Source: Taudactylus pleione (Eukaryota > Chordata > Amphibia > Anura > Myobatrachidae). Taken from it: a DNA stretch of 64,000 nucleotides. Within the stretch, counting starts at the first letter, position 1. Every line of letters starts with the position of its first letter. Under the pieces are notes generated by a model. The model was not told where the DNA came from and made no database searches. It saw only the letters and a program-made list of their open reading frames with translations. A program made the translations under genes and the position numbers. Shown piece by piece: positions 37,690 to 49,150 of the stretch. The stretch spans positions 348,501 to 412,500 of the forward strand of contig JAUIMM010001586.1 in the NCBI GenBank assembly GCA_031769625.1, written 5' to 3'.

Positions 37690-38020
37690 AGGTGCCCACA
37701 CACATAGCGATATTTTACACGATCTGGCCGATTCCGACGAATCGTGATGACAGATCGTGTAAAATATGGCCAAATCGTGAGGAAATCGTCCCCGCTGGTC
37801 GCACATCGCATCGTCAGATCTGCCGTGCAGTAGGGCAGATCTGACAATCTGGGACAAAATGCACTGGGGAAAAAAAAAAAAAAGTTAAGATGCACGATAG
37901 ATCTTATGCTTTTTACTCCAAATCGTGTGTAGGAGCTGCCGGGGAGCTGCCGGGGGAGAGTTCAGGGGAAATCGCACACATCGTGGGATCGTGTGCAGAG
38001 CGGTATGTGTGTGGGCACCT
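37690..38020 (-). mobile_element. 331-bp non-autonomous Harbinger MITE matched to the 47565 element
   Basis: AGGTGCCCACACACATAGCG to TATGTGTGTGGGCACCT, with TAA on both sides (37687-37689, 38021-38023). About 60 bp of its left end (TTTTACACGAT.TGGCCGATT, CGA..AATCGTGA) match the reverse complement of the right end of the autonomous element, and its right end resembles that element's left end. It has no coding capacity, so movement would need the transposase in trans. Confidence 0.88.
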
Positions 38021-38059
38021 TAAAACTGTAGCCTAATCCTAACCACAGACTGTACCTAA

Positions 38060-38300
38060 CCTCATATCTGTCAGATCTGTCAGATGAACGATTTGAACGA
38101 TGCGCGTTCCCGATGGTCAGATAACGATATCTGACATCTGATGTGTTTGCAGTCAGACTTGGACGATTCCATTCAGTTTAATTCAGTCAAATATCGTTCA
38201 ATCGTTCAAATCTTTGGTAAAATCGTTCAAATCATTCAATCGTTCATCTGACAGATCTGAAAAAACTGACAAATCTGACCGTGTGTATGCTCCATAAGAT
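38060..38300. mobile_element. fold-back insert in the telomere-like array
   Basis: CTGTCAGATGAACGATTTGA on the left faces ATTCAATCGTTCATCTGACAG on the right, and GTCAGATAACGATATCTGAC is an inner hairpin. The array resumes on both sides. Confidence 0.6.
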
Positions 38301-38804
38301 AACTGTAGTCTAACCCTAACTGCAGCCCCTCCCTAACCTAACTACAGCCTAACCACAGCCTAATACTAACTCTATCCTAACCACAGCCTAACCCTAATCA
38401 CAGCCTAATCCTAACCCTACCCTAACTATAGCCTGTCCCTAACCTAACTACAGCCTAACACTAATTGCAGCCTAATCTAAACCTCTCCCTAACTGCAGCC
38501 TAACCCTAACCACAGCCTAATCCTTACCCCACCCTAACTGCAACCTAACCTGACTGCAGCCTAACCCTAACCGGAGCCTAATCTTAACTCGACCCTAACT
38601 GCAGCAACTCTAACCACAGCCTAATCCTAACTCTACCCTTACTGCAGTCTAATCCTAGATCTACTCTATCTGCATCCTAACCACAGCCTGATTCCAACTC
38701 TACCCTAACTGCAGTCTAACCCTAACCGCAGCCTAATCCTAACATTACCCTAACTGCAGCCTAACTCTAACCTTAGCATAATCCTAACCCTAAATTTATG
38801 TATC

Positions 38805-38945
38805 GACATTCTGGCTGTCGACATGCACAATGATGGCATGTCAATGTCGACATTGCACATGTCAACATGTTGAATGTCACCATTATTAAGATATTGACAT
38901 CCTGAATGTCGACATTATTGTGTTGACATTCCAAATGTCAGCATG
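38805..38945 (+). repeat. TGTCGACAT-based minisatellite
   Basis: Units of about 10-20 bp built on TGTCGACATT and its self-complementary core GTCGAC, degenerating to TTGACATCC and CAAATGTCAG. Confidence 0.7.
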
Positions 38946-39179
38946 ATGACTAAGTAACCTACAGTGCTCGTCATTTTTAACATATAACTACAACATATTA
39001 TTAATAAATCATAAGTGTACATGTACAGTAAGCTATGTACCTTCAATGTGGAGTAACAGAATTCACAGGTACTGTAGCTCTCACCAAGGATGATGTAAGT
39101 GTCAGGAAGGTCATTATAGTGTTTGACTTCCCTATTTCAGTGTTTATTTACTGCTGGAGTTGAACGTGAGCAGGGAGGG

Positions 39180-40280
39180 GGAATCGGAATGCTGTGAATG
39201 AGACTAGGGGATCGGAGCTGTGAGGTGAGAGGAATCATGAGAAGGGAACCTCTGTGGGTGAGGAGAGGTCAGAGTACCACATATAGGGGGAAGTTTGGAG
39301 CTATGGGAGGAGAGAGAGAACAGGAGAGGAAAACCTGTGTGGATGAGATTGCGTGCTGTGGATGAGGACATTTTGAAGCTGTGAGGGGAGAGAGAGCAAG
39401 AGAGGGGAACCTGTGTGGGGGTAGGGAGGTCAGGGTACCTTGGATTTGGAGCTATGGGTGGAACTTGTGTGGGGGAGGAGGGATCAGAGTACTACAGATG
39501 GGGGGAAGTTTGGAGCTATGGGAGGAGAGATACTAAGCAGGAGAGGGGAACCTGTATGGGAGAGGGGGGTGCTGTGGATGGGGGAAGAAGTTTGGAGCTG
39601 TGAGGGGAGAGAGAGCGGGAGAGGTAAAACTGTGTTGGGGAGGGGGTGCCATGGATGGTGTAGTTTGGAGCTGTGAGGAGAGAGAGAGCAGAAGAGGGGA
39701 ATCTGTGAGGATGTGCCATGGATAAAAGGGGTTGGAGCTATAAAAAAAAAGAGGGAGTAGGAGAAGGAAATCTGTGAGGGGTAGGGGGGAGTCAGGGATG
39801 CCACACACAGCATAGTTGGAGCTGTGAGAGCAGGAATGGGGAACCTGTGCATGGGAGTGGGTTCAGGAGTGCCATGCATGGGAGGAGAGAGTTTGGAGCT
39901 GTGAGAGGAGACAAAAGGGAACCTATGTGGGGTAGGCAGGGTTGGGGGTGCCACAGATAGGGCAAAGGAGTTTGAAGCTGTGAGGGGGATCTGTAACCAC
40001 ATTACCATTCTTTCCACCATAACATGCACAGAAAAACACAACCACAAAGGCAGGGAGGGGTTCATGGGGTGCCGCCCATTGAGGAGAGGGAATTTGGAGC
40101 AGTGAGAGAAGAGAAAAAGGAACCTGTGTGTGGGAGGGGGAGGAGGAGGAGGAGGGGGGTGCAGCAGATGGGGTAAGGGAGTTTGGAGCTGTTGGGGTAG
40201 CCGTAACCACATTACCATTCTTTCTGCCACAGCATGCACAGAAAAACACAACCACAAAAGCAGGAAGGGAGGGTGTTCCA
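39180..40280 (+). repeat. purine-rich minisatellite, unit about 75-80 bp
   Basis: Repeats of GGGGAACCTGTGTGGGG, GCCATGGATGGGG, TTTGGAGCTGTGAGGGGA and GAGAGAGCAGGAGAG in that order. A segment with ACCACATTACCATTCTTTC and ACATGCACAGAAAAACACAA occurs at about 39995 and again at about 40205. The 281-aa minus-strand frame and its companions are read-through of this repeat, not genes. Confidence 0.9.
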
Positions 40281-40319
40281 AAATTAAAGAGAATGTTTCC
40301 TCTTGACAAGCCTTAATAT

Positions 40320-41498
40320 CACAAAACACAACCCCCCACCTTATAGGTTGTAACTACCTACATTCTATAGTAAGAAAAAAACAGTAATTCTTAAAGGTAC
40401 CCTGCTTCTACAACCTAAGGGTCTAACCTGGCTCAGGCAGATTGTAACTGCCTTATGCTATTCATCTGCCCATGCTACAATGTGCAAAAAGTACAAATGC
40501 TAAGCTCTCAGTACACTTCAACCTTGTTTGTGTGCTAATGCAATGCAAAAGAGTGTGAAGGATCTATCCGTGATGTGGCATCTAAGTCTTTCCATGCTTC
40601 TCATGCCATATGGTGCACAAATGCTAGTTGAATAAGGACACATCTGTATAGCCATGGTTTAAGCTGTACTTTTCATGTGTTAATTACTGTAGGTTAGGAT
40701 AAGGCAACCTGCAGACCTCTTAAAAAAAGAAATGGTAAATAAATTTGTTACACCAGGTGGCAACATGAAGTCACACAATGCTCTCTTTGCATATTTAAAG
40801 AACATTATTGGTTTTGCTTAGAGTTTAAGACTACTTGTGTGAGTGTTGTGTACAATTTTGTATTTTAAGTACTCAATGAATATATAAAGACTTTTACAGT
40901 ATGATTGTTTTGTGATTCAGAGACGGACGCTAAGGTATTCACTAGTACAACTGATAATCTCAGTTTTCTCTTTGTGCACCAGCATTCAACAGAGAGTAGA
41001 CTGTGAAGCTGCGATAGTGATTGTAAACACTACACCATTGGCGCACCATCAGATACACCATGGACATTTGCGGTAGCCTAGGGGTTACTCAGGCTATTCA
41101 TCTAAACTACTTCCAAAAATGGCCTCTAAGGCTGTAGATGAGCAATGGGGAATGCAGTTGTGATGATAGACATAGAAACTCTCATAACATTCCCACAAGA
41201 TGGCCTTTTATGCCAACACTTTAGCTCACCTCCCAGTCTTCACCCTGAAGCACTGGTTTGCAGATGCCATACACAATTGAGTACGCCATTGGATACCTTG
41301 GTTTGTGCATGCACTGTAAGAGTTTCCAAGCCTTTTCTTGCATCCGCATTAGCAAATCGTAAACATTGCCATTGCATCCATCTCTGAAACACGCCCATAG
41401 CCATAACTGTGTTTTCTATATTTAACCTACGGTACTCAAATAGAAACTGAATTTCAAGAAAATTAATTTTTACAAATGTGCTAATCCATATTTTCCAG
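40320..41498. other. no gene seen
   Basis: Mostly unique-looking AT-rich sequence in intron 1 of the LU gene, with no recognisable frame. It ends in the CATATTTTCCAG acceptor of exon 2. Confidence 0.4.
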
Positions 41499-41615
41499 GT
41501 TATTCTCTCAGCTGTATAAGCTGTAGTAGTTCAACAGCGACTCTATGTACCGGTTCTGCAATCATCTGTCCATCTGGTGCCAATGCCTGCACTACTATCT
41601 ACACAGTAACCAAAA
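41499..41615 (+). CDS. exon 2 of the LU-domain gene: first half of the domain
   Basis: The exon follows TCCATATTTTCCAG and ends AAAA before a GTATGTGG donor. It is 117 nt with phase 1 on both sides, the rule for half-LU exons. It starts GYSLSCISCSSSTATLC and continues through TG..IICPSGANACTTIYTV. The spacing C-x2-C, LC-TG, IC-PSG, AC-TT is that of Ly6/uPAR domains and is close to phospholipase A2 inhibitor gamma, sodefrin-precursor-like factor and PINLYP-type proteins. The LU fold is a disulfide-bonded three-finger module in secreted or GPI-anchored proteins. The specific paralogue cannot be named from one domain. Confidence 0.85.
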
Positions 41616-42208
41616 GTATGTGGATTTCATTCTATATTTAATCTTTTCATGTTAACATATTCTATAAAATTGAATCATTTTTAATAAAACCTAATTCATA
41701 GTTAATTAAATCCAACTGTTTTTGCAAAAATAAAGAAATAAACAGAACTTAATTTACAATGCTCTGCATATAATAATAGTTTTAGGGCCGCATATGCATA
41801 AAACAAAACATGTACCTCCAAGGGTAACATTATGCTCCCATACTGTATGCTGGTTGGAAACATCAAAATAAGACTAGGGGGTTTATTTATAAAAGGATGT
41901 TTTTCTATAGATTTAAAATCAACACTCGCGGTGTCCCTGAAAGGATTTCACTTGCATAGCAGGTAAAAGTAGAAATTGCTCTTAATTATGATGATATTGG
42001 CCAAAATATTCAAACCAATATCATGATTATTGCTAAATAGACCCCTTAGTACAATAGACAAGACAATCACTCTGCATATAGATAAATATAGTCTCTTTGC
42101 TGAGGTTGTGCATTTTGCCACTCAGAAGGAGGTGGGGGTCCTGAGGGAGGTCCTGTCCCTAGGCTCCTTTTGCAGCATTTCGCTGTTTGCTGGATGACAG
42201 GGCAGGCT
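41616..42208. other. no gene seen
   Basis: AT-rich intron 2 sequence. A short fold-back with ATCATAATTAAGAG-like arms (about 41980-42050) is the only structure noticed. Confidence 0.35.
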
Positions 42209-43294
42209 CAGGGCTGGTTCTAGACCAAGTAGAGCCCAGGGCGAGAATTTCTTTTGGCGCCCCCCACCTCCTCCCTGTCCCTATAGACTCAAACACACAC
42301 TGCTGCCATAGCCACACACATGCTGCCCCCCATTGCCTCACACACACACATGCTGCCCCCCATAGCCTCACACATACTCACTGCCCCATGGCCTCACAAA
42401 CGCACACATGGCCCCCATAGCCTCACACACACATTATCCCCCATAGCCTCACACATGCTGCTCCCCATAGCCTCACACACACATGCTGCCCCATAGCCTC
42501 ACACACACATGCTGCCCCCATAGCCTCAGACACTGCTCCCCATAGCCTCACACCTACATGCTACCCCCATCACCTCACACACATACAATTGCTACCCCCA
42601 TAGCCTCACACACATCTTACTCCCCATAGCCTCACAAATGTTGCTCCCCATAACCTCACACACACTGCTCCCCATAGCCTCACACACACTACTCCCCATA
42701 GCCTCAAACACACTGCCTCCATAGCCACACACATATGCTTCTCCCCTCACAGACCACACTGCTCCCACACAACACATCTTTACAGATCAAACAGCCCCCC
42801 CACAGATCACACTGTCCCCTCACACTGTCCCACTACACAGCTTCCCTCAAAAATCACACTGAAACCCCACCTCTAGCACAAACTTGCTTTCCTTAAAGTC
42901 TTCCATGCCTCTCACTGTGACCCCCGCCCCTGCATGTGGCCCTGACTCTGGCCCGTCCAGCACCTAAAGTCATGGTCAGGCAAAAGGGATCTTTATCAGC
43001 AACAGTTCAGGCCACCACTCCCAACAGCTGTCACTGCTGCCTTTTTACCTGTGCTGCCTGTCAGAGAGAGGCTGCAGAGCCCAGTCACCCTGCTGCAGGT
43101 GTGTGTAGGGAGGATGAGTTACCTGACCCATAGCTGCTCGGAGACGAGGGAGGGAACTATGCTGCTGCCGACCAGCTCATAGACTTACTGCAGGACAAGG
43201 CTAACTCAGGCATATATGCATGGCCCCAATTGGCTTAAAGTGTACCGGCCTGGTGGGCAGATGCCACCCTGCCCCCCAGGCCAGCCCGCCCCTG
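42209..43294. mobile_element. hAT-like remnants around a CACACATGCTGCCCC minisatellite
   Basis: A hAT left end, CAGGGCTGGTTCTAGACC, starts at 42209. A different hAT right end, GGCCAGCCCGCCCCTG, finishes at 43294. Their partners were not found, so at least two truncated elements are involved. Between them, 42290-42780 repeats CCCCATAGCCTCACACACAC-type units. The 42159-42777 minus-strand frames are repeat by-products. Confidence 0.6.
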
Positions 43295-43624
43295 CACAAG
43301 GGGGTCCAGCTGTGTGAAATATCTGGTAGATGGAAACAGAAATGTGCACCAGGGAGAGAGTGCTCACTGCAACACACAAACAGCCGGCCAGGAACATGCT
43401 CCCCGTGGGCAGACTCAGGTGGCTCAGCACAGTGGCATCACTCTTGGACATTGGCATCACACACAGAGTCAACAGGAGTTTTGGTGTGAAGGATAGAAGT
43501 TTTGCTTTCTGCTATCCCCTGCTTGTGTGTCTCATCGGTACAACCCACTGCTCCCGAAGCCCTGGAGGTGTAGTTTCGGTCATTGATCCCTAACCTCCAC
43601 TGCCATCCGCCCGAAGACATGATC

Positions 43625-43759
43625 AGGGCCGGCGCTTTCACTAGGCAAGCCTAGGCAGCTTCCTAGGGGTGCCGGCCACCAAAGGGCGCCCGGCCCTCTG
43701 ACCACCCCCCCATTTGCCGAGTGCCCACTGAGATTGTGTTACCAGCGGGCACTTGGCTC
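43625..43759 (+). mobile_element. hAT-like element, left part, interrupted at 43760
   Basis: Starts CAGGGCCGGCGCTTTCACTA. After the inserted hAT (43760-45025) it appears to resume at 45034 with CTTCTCTACC and the CACTATGGGAG/TGACGTCATGA block shared with the element at 2954. It then contains the minisatellite to 46135. No right end was found. Confidence 0.55.
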
Positions 43760-45025
43760 CAGGGGCGGATTGGGATGAAAAATCAGCCCGGGAAATTTCT
43801 GAAAGCAGCCCTTATGGGGGCGGGTCTGTTGAGGGGGCAGGGTCTGTGGAGGAGGGCAGGACACTCCCTAATCTTAGGACCTGGAGGGGCTTTTGCAAGC
43901 CACTGAGGGGAGCAGGATCGGCAACAGAAATCTTGTTGAATGATGCACTCTTTTTGGGGACCCCCATCCCTCTGAACTAGGTACAGGCCAGTCAGTTTGG
44001 AAGTCTATTTTCTTACCTATATTGTGGTTTCTCTGCAACGGGGAAACTCTGAAGAAATTGAGCCTCTCTGGGCAGCGTCTTCAGCCGGTATTCACTATTC
44101 ATGTAGATCACACTGTCTTGAAGATGCCTGTTTACGTAGAAATGTAACCAATGTCATCATCATAACAAGATAATGTATAGTAACAGAAGTGTTTGTGCAG
44201 GGAAAATATGAATTTCCCTTATCAAACAATTTGTGTCTTTCCAGGCCCCAGTGTTACTCCAGACCCCCTTACGTCTTTCCATCCTCAGGCCCCATGTGGT
44301 TCTCCAGGCTCTCTGTGTCTCTCCATCTCCAGGCCTTCATGTCTCTCTCCGGGATCCCATATGTCTCTCAGGACCCCCAGCGCCTTTCCATACCCAGGCC
44401 CACCTGTAGCTCTCAGCCTCATTCCCCCAGCCCCAGTGTGTGTCTGCCTCTTTCCCCCCAGCCCCTATGTGTGTGTCTCAGCCTCTTTCCCCCCAGCCCC
44501 TGTGTGTGTGTCTCAACCCCATTCCCTAGCCCGTTTTTGTCTCAGCCCGTGTGTCCTAGCCCTAGTGTGTCTCAGCCACAGTGTGTCAGCCTCATTTACC
44601 CCAGCCCCTATGTGTGTGTCTCAGCCTCATTTACCCCAGCCCCTATGTGTGTGTCTCAGCCTCATTTACCCCAGCCCCTATGTGTGTGTCTCTGCCTCAT
44701 TTACCCCAGCCCCATATGTGTGTGTCTCAGCCTCATTTACCCCAGCCCCTATGTGTGTGTCTCAGCCTCATTTACCCCAGCCCCTATGTGTGTGTCTCAG
44801 CCTCATTTACCCCAGCCCCTATGTGTGTCTCAGTCTCATTCCCCGCAGCCCCTGTGTGCCCCAGCACGGGTGTCATGCACATTCTCAACAGCCCCAGTGT
44901 TTTTCTTAATCTGCCCCCCCCATTCTCCCTGTGCAGCCGCTGCCACCACTTACCGCTCCTCTGTCTGCCCACAGCTCGTCGCGCGGCGTCACTGCTTGGT
45001 TTTCCGGCGGCCCAATCCGCCCCTG
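43760..45025. mobile_element. nested non-autonomous hAT element, perfect 8-bp duplication
   Basis: CAGGGGCGGATTGGGATG to CGGCCCAATCCGCCCCTG, with CTTGGCTC duplicated exactly at 43752-43759 and 45026-45033. The 1266-bp interior is non-coding. A unit of about 35 bp, CTCAGCCTCATTTACCCCAG plus CCCCTATGTGTGTGT, repeats from about 44400 to 44850, producing the open frames of 189-294 aa seen there. Confidence 0.9.
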
Positions 45026-45221
45026 CTTGGCTCCTTCTCTACCTCTACCCCCTGCTCCCCCGGCACAGGATGATGGAGCTCACTCCTGAGCTCCGTCTTC
45101 CGGGTCCCGCAGTGCACTATGGGAGTGACGTCATGATGCCACTCCCATAGTTCTGAGGAGCGGGCGCTGGGGACGGACAGCAGCAGGCACTGGAGCGGGG
45201 TCTAAGGTAAGTGTTGATTTT

Positions 45222-46131
45222 TTATGTGTGTGTATGTGTGTATGTATGTATGTGTAAGTGTGTGTGTGTGCGGCTTATTACAGTGGCCGCATTACTGTGG
45301 GCACTACAGGGGGCATTACAGGGGCCGCACTACTGGAGGCACTAAAGGGGGCATTACAGGGGCCACACTACTGGGGGCACTACAGGGGCCACACTATTGG
45401 GGGCACTACTTGGGCCGCACTACTGGGGGCACTAAAGGGGCCGCATTACTGGGGACACTACAGGGGGCACTAAAGGGGGAATTACAGGGGCTGCACTACT
45501 GGGGGCACTACAGGGGCCTTATTATTGGGGGCACTACTGAGGCCGCACTACTGGGGCACTACAGGGAGCATTACAGGGGCTGCACTACTGGGGGCACTAC
45601 AGGGGCCTTGCTATTGGGGGCACTACTGGGGCCGCAGTACTGGGGGCACTACAGGGACTGCACTACAGGGCCTTACTATTGGGGGCACTACAGGGGACTT
45701 ACTATTGGGGGCACTACAGGGGCATTACTATTGGAGGCACTACAGGGGCTTTACTATTGGAGGCACTACTGGGGCCGCACTACAGGGGACATTACAGGGG
45801 CCTCATTACTGGGGGCATTACAGTGGCTGCACTACAGGGGGCATTACAGGGGCCGCACTATTGGGGGCACTACAGGGGCCTTACTATTGGGGGAACTACA
45901 CGGGCCATTGCGGCTCTACAGGGACCTTACTACAGGGAAAACTACAGGGGCCTTACTACTGGCGGTATCATATAGGGGCACTACAGGGTCCTTACTATTG
46001 GGGGCACTACAGGGGCCTTATTACTGGGGGCACTACAGGGGCCTTACTACCATAGGGCATCATATGGGGCACTACAGGGGCCTTACTATTGGGGGCACTA
46101 CAGGGGCCTTACTACAGGGGCCTTACTACTG

Positions 46132-46135
<4 letters not shown>
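45222..46135 (+). repeat. GGGGGCACTACAGGGGCC minisatellite
   Basis: After a TATGTGTG-rich start, units of 15 or 30 bp (GGGGGCACTACAGGG, GCCGCACTACTGGGG, GCCTTACTATTGGGG) fill the segment. The 15-bp period, divisible by three, explains long glycine/tyrosine-rich frames in two phases. Not coding. Confidence 0.92.

Positions 46136-46179
<44 letters not shown>
46136..46179 (+). repeat. (TA)n microsatellite
   Basis: About twenty TA units directly after the minisatellite. Confidence 0.95.
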
Positions 46180-46183
<4 letters not shown>

Positions 46184-46729
46184 TAAACTTTACAGTTTCA
46201 CATGTCCTATTAAGGCTTCTTAGACATGATCTGAAATTTCACAAAACCTACTGAATATCGGCCACTCAAACTGAAAAAAACAATGAAATTATGATCATTA
46301 ATAGACATGTTCCTTGTGAAATATAGATATGGTATGCCATCACACCCTGTGGTTAACTGCGGATTCAGTACTCTCACAGAGTGAGATTGCTGTCACTCAC
46401 AAAATGGTGGAGCTGCTAAGTCACAGAATTGTGTGCTCATTGGAATACACACATGAAGTCTATGCAACTGAGGTCTGAGCAGTTATTTGGCACAAACATC
46501 CCACTCAGTGCCCACAATCTTCCCATTCAGTCTCCACAACAATCCCACTGGGTTCCAACACCCTCAATACATCCATGTTATTCAAAATGTACATTCATGT
46601 ACCTAATTGCTAAAACTTTGATACTGTCTATGCATGTACACTTTTTTCCCTTATACGCCTTCATGGTGCCATATATTTACCCATTTCCTACTGGTGTGTG
46701 GTCTCCCAACTGTGCTAGTCTGCATGCCC

Positions 46730-46990
46730 TCATTTGCACCAATGTCTTTCCCCATCTGCACCAACCTGTCTTTCTGCATCTGTGCCACTCTGTTTCCTTC
46801 CATCTGCACCACTGCCTTACCCCCAGCCACGCCACTCTGTCTTCCTCTCATCTTTGCTACTATTTCTTTCACCATCTGCACCACTCTGTCCCCCCCAACC
46901 AAGCCACTCTGTCTTTCCCCTCCCACCCACACCCCTCTGTCATCCCACCCCTCCGCACCAACCTGCCAGGGCTTCGGCATCTTTGCCTGT
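46730..46990 (+). repeat. CATCTGCACCACTCTGTC minisatellite
   Basis: Units of about 26-30 bp with CATCTGCACCA and CACTCTGTCTTTCC cores. The four frames of 109-192 aa on both strands are repeat by-products. From 47170 to 47400 the sequence is GC-rich with CCGCC/CCACC runs and no domain. Confidence 0.75.
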
Positions 46991-47829
46991 GGTGCAGCAG
47001 GCTTTAAGCTGTTTCATGGCCGCCGCCACCCAGGACTTTGTTGTCTTTGCCTGGTGGGAACTAACCCACCAGGGCATCAGCATGATTGGCTCACTGCAGC
47101 CATCTTTGAATTTCAAAAATAACTCTAAGACGTTATTTTTTAAATGGACTCCTCTGCCAAACTCGGCAGAATGACTGGCAAGGACTAGATTCTTTCGGAT
47201 CCAGTCCCGCCTCCAGAAGCCGCACATACACTGGGTCCCGCATCCCGCACCACCACCGCTGCCACTGTAGCTCGCACCAATGCTGCCACCACCCACTCCA
47301 CCACCGCCAATGTTGCCCGCTCCACTATTGCTGGGTACTTGGTTTCTACCACAACCGCCGCCGGGTCCCGGCCCCCGCTACTGCCCGCTGCCACTGAAGG
47401 GTTGCCCTGCTACTAACGCCCGCAATAGGCAGCCATCTTGGTGCACCCAGGTGAAGCCATCACAGTACACCCCCCTTCTGTATGGCTCCTACTGAGGCTG
47501 CGCAACAAGTTAACCTCACTATCTTTATATTATAGCAATTGTGAGGTAATAGTTTGAAAACTTAAGGTGCCCACACATATACCGATGTGCTCACGATGCG
47601 ATTTTATGGCCAATTTCCTTATGAACTTTCACGGGAGCTCCCTTGCCGTCGTGATCATGATTTTTGAAAAAAGACACCCAATTTTACTTACGATCTCACG
47701 ATCTATCGGATCGTACATATCGTGAGATTGGCCATAACAAATCGTGAGTTGAAAAAAAAAAAAAATAGGCTCTTTACTATTGGTGGGAAATTTAAATAGC
47801 CATAACAATGGGAGGGGCTAGCTAGGGAG

Positions 47830-47835
47830 TATAAA
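47830..47835 (+). promoter_or_regulatory. TATA box of the Harbinger transposase gene
   Basis: TATAAA sits about 190 bp before the proposed ATG (48022), inside the left end and downstream of a run of AT-rich terminal sequence. It is the only well-formed TATA box there. Confidence 0.55.
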
Positions 47836-48021
47836 CAGCAGGCGTCCTTTAAACTCTGTGTACATTCAGCTCTGCTACTAGATGAGGCTAGGTGTATTCC
47901 TGCTGAATCCTGTACATTGCTACTGTGCTCTTTGTATTTGGCTTGCCTTATACAAAGTTTATTCTACCTGCAAGTGTGTGCTACCTACCTGCATTCTATC
48001 CTGTTCCTGAATTCTGTACTG

Positions 48022-48459
48022 ATGCGTCCCTATCAGTATAGAGTGTTGGTCGCTGAAGCTGGGGTCCGGGAGATTAGGAAGAGCGCCCAGCGCAGAAGGA
48101 CGAGAGCATGCTGGACCAAGGAGTGGCTGCTACAAAGGGATACCCGCTCTCACATGTCCCTGCTGATGGAGCTCAAGGAGAACAACCCGGACGACTATCG
48201 GAACTACCTGCGCATGGATGACGCCAGCTTCCAAGAATTGCTGCATCTGGTGACCCCCCACATCAAGAGACAGGACACAAGGTGGCGGAGGGCAATCCCT
48301 GCTGAAGAGAGACTGGTGGCTACCCTGAGGTACCTGGCTACAGGAAGGTCACTGGAAGACCTGAAGTTTGGGACACTCATCTCACCTCAGTCCTTGGGCG
48401 TCATCATTCAAGAGACCTGCAAAGCCATTGTAAAAGTGCTACAGTACCACTATTGCAAA
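48022..48459 (+). CDS. Harbinger transposase, exon 1
   Basis: Codes 146 residues starting MRPYQYRVLVAEAG. An upstream ATG at 47917 is in frame, but its 35 extra residues are hydrophobic and unlike the family, so 48022 is preferred. The region contains RRRTRACW, a long helical part, and the helix-turn-helix FGTLISPQSLGVIIQETC typical of HARBI1-like DDE_Tnp_4 proteins. It ends YHYCK before the donor GTAAGT at 48460 (phase 0). Joined to exon 2 it reads CKFPNTVEEW, as in family members. The intron (48460-49720) contains the opposite-strand exon 2 of the accessory gene. Confidence 0.9.
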
Positions 48460-48647
48460 GTAAGTTAAAAAAAACACCACACATTGGTTTCTTGTGCAAA
48501 GAAAAAATTTTATTTTTATTTTTTATTCAACATAAAGCAAAAAATTGCCTTCTTTTAATACAATGTGCACTGACCTGCAGGCAACTGAAATTGTGCACTA
48601 AACTGTGTGCAATACCCTTTTTTTATAACAATTTACAAAAGAACATT

Positions 48648-49137
48648 ATCACCAAATTTTATGAATCCCAATAGGTAGCCGGCTGTATGTGATAGGGTGG
48701 GTCAGACGTCAGTTTGAACAGGCCAATACACACATGGCATAAGTACACATTGTGGCCCCGGCTTCCAGCAATGTGTACTTGTGCCATGTGCGTAGTGACC
48801 TTTCCAAATGGCGTCATCACCACCCTATCCCATGCAGCAAGCACCCATTAGAAATCATAAAATTTGGTAACATTAAAAGCAAGACAAAAAAACAATCAAA
48901 TTAAATATCACCAAATTTTATGAATCCCAATAGGTAGCCGGCTGTATGTGATAGGGTGGGTCAGACGCCAGTTTGAACAGGCAAATACACATATGGCACA
49001 AGTATACATTGTGGCCCCGGCTTCCAGCAATGTGTACTTGTGCCATGTGCGTAGTGACCTTGTCCAAATGGCGTCATCACCACCCGATCCCATGCAGCAA
49101 GCACCTATTAGAATTCATAAAATTTGGTGATATTAAA
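48648..49137. repeat. tandemly duplicated imperfect hairpin
   Basis: A unit of about 225 bp bounded by ACCAAATTTTATGAAT and ATAAAATTTGGT is repeated at an offset of 259 bp (48648 and 48907). Each unit folds on itself: ATGGCATAAGTACACATTG faces CAATGTGTACTTGTGCCAT. It lies in the transposase intron just beyond the accessory stop codon, so it is also the accessory 3' UTR. Confidence 0.85.
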
Positions 49138-49150
49138 ATCAAGAAAAAAT

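Larger units (their letters stand above)
37562..38790 (+). repeat. degenerate telomere-like minisatellite
   Basis: Units such as CCTAACCCTAACTGCAG and CCTAATCCTAACTCTACC alternate over about 600 bp of array, interrupted by the MITE at 37690-38020 and by a fold-back insert at about 38060-38300. The TAACCC-like core is imperfect and mixed with GCAGCC, so this is not a telomere. Confidence 0.8.

Noticed and set aside
37562..38790. possible telomere or fusion site from CCTAACCCTAAC runs
   Set aside because: The hexamer is degenerate, mixed with GCAGCC and CTACCC units and interrupted by inserts. It has no terminal position.
39484..40329. 281-aa minus-strand open frame and several companions
   Set aside because: All are read-through of the 75-80-bp purine-rich minisatellite. 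Composition follows the repeat unit and no domain or splice context is present.
44189..45073. 294-, 238- and 189-aa frames rich in Pro/Ser/Cys/Val
   Set aside because: They arise from the 35-bp minisatellite in the hAT element at 43760-45025, in three phases at once, which real genes do not show.
45224..46180. 318-aa Gly/Tyr/His-rich frame
   Set aside because: Product of a 15/30-bp tandem repeat ending in (TA)n. No start context, no splice signals.
46699..47122. overlapping 109-192-aa frames near 46.4-47.2 kb
   Set aside because: They follow the CATCTGCACCACTCTGTC minisatellite on both strands and show no domain.
47917..48021. upstream ATG extending the Harbinger transposase by 35 residues
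   Set aside because: The extension is Cys/Leu-rich and unlike the family. The ATG at 48022 leads directly into basic, helical sequence typical of the N-terminus.
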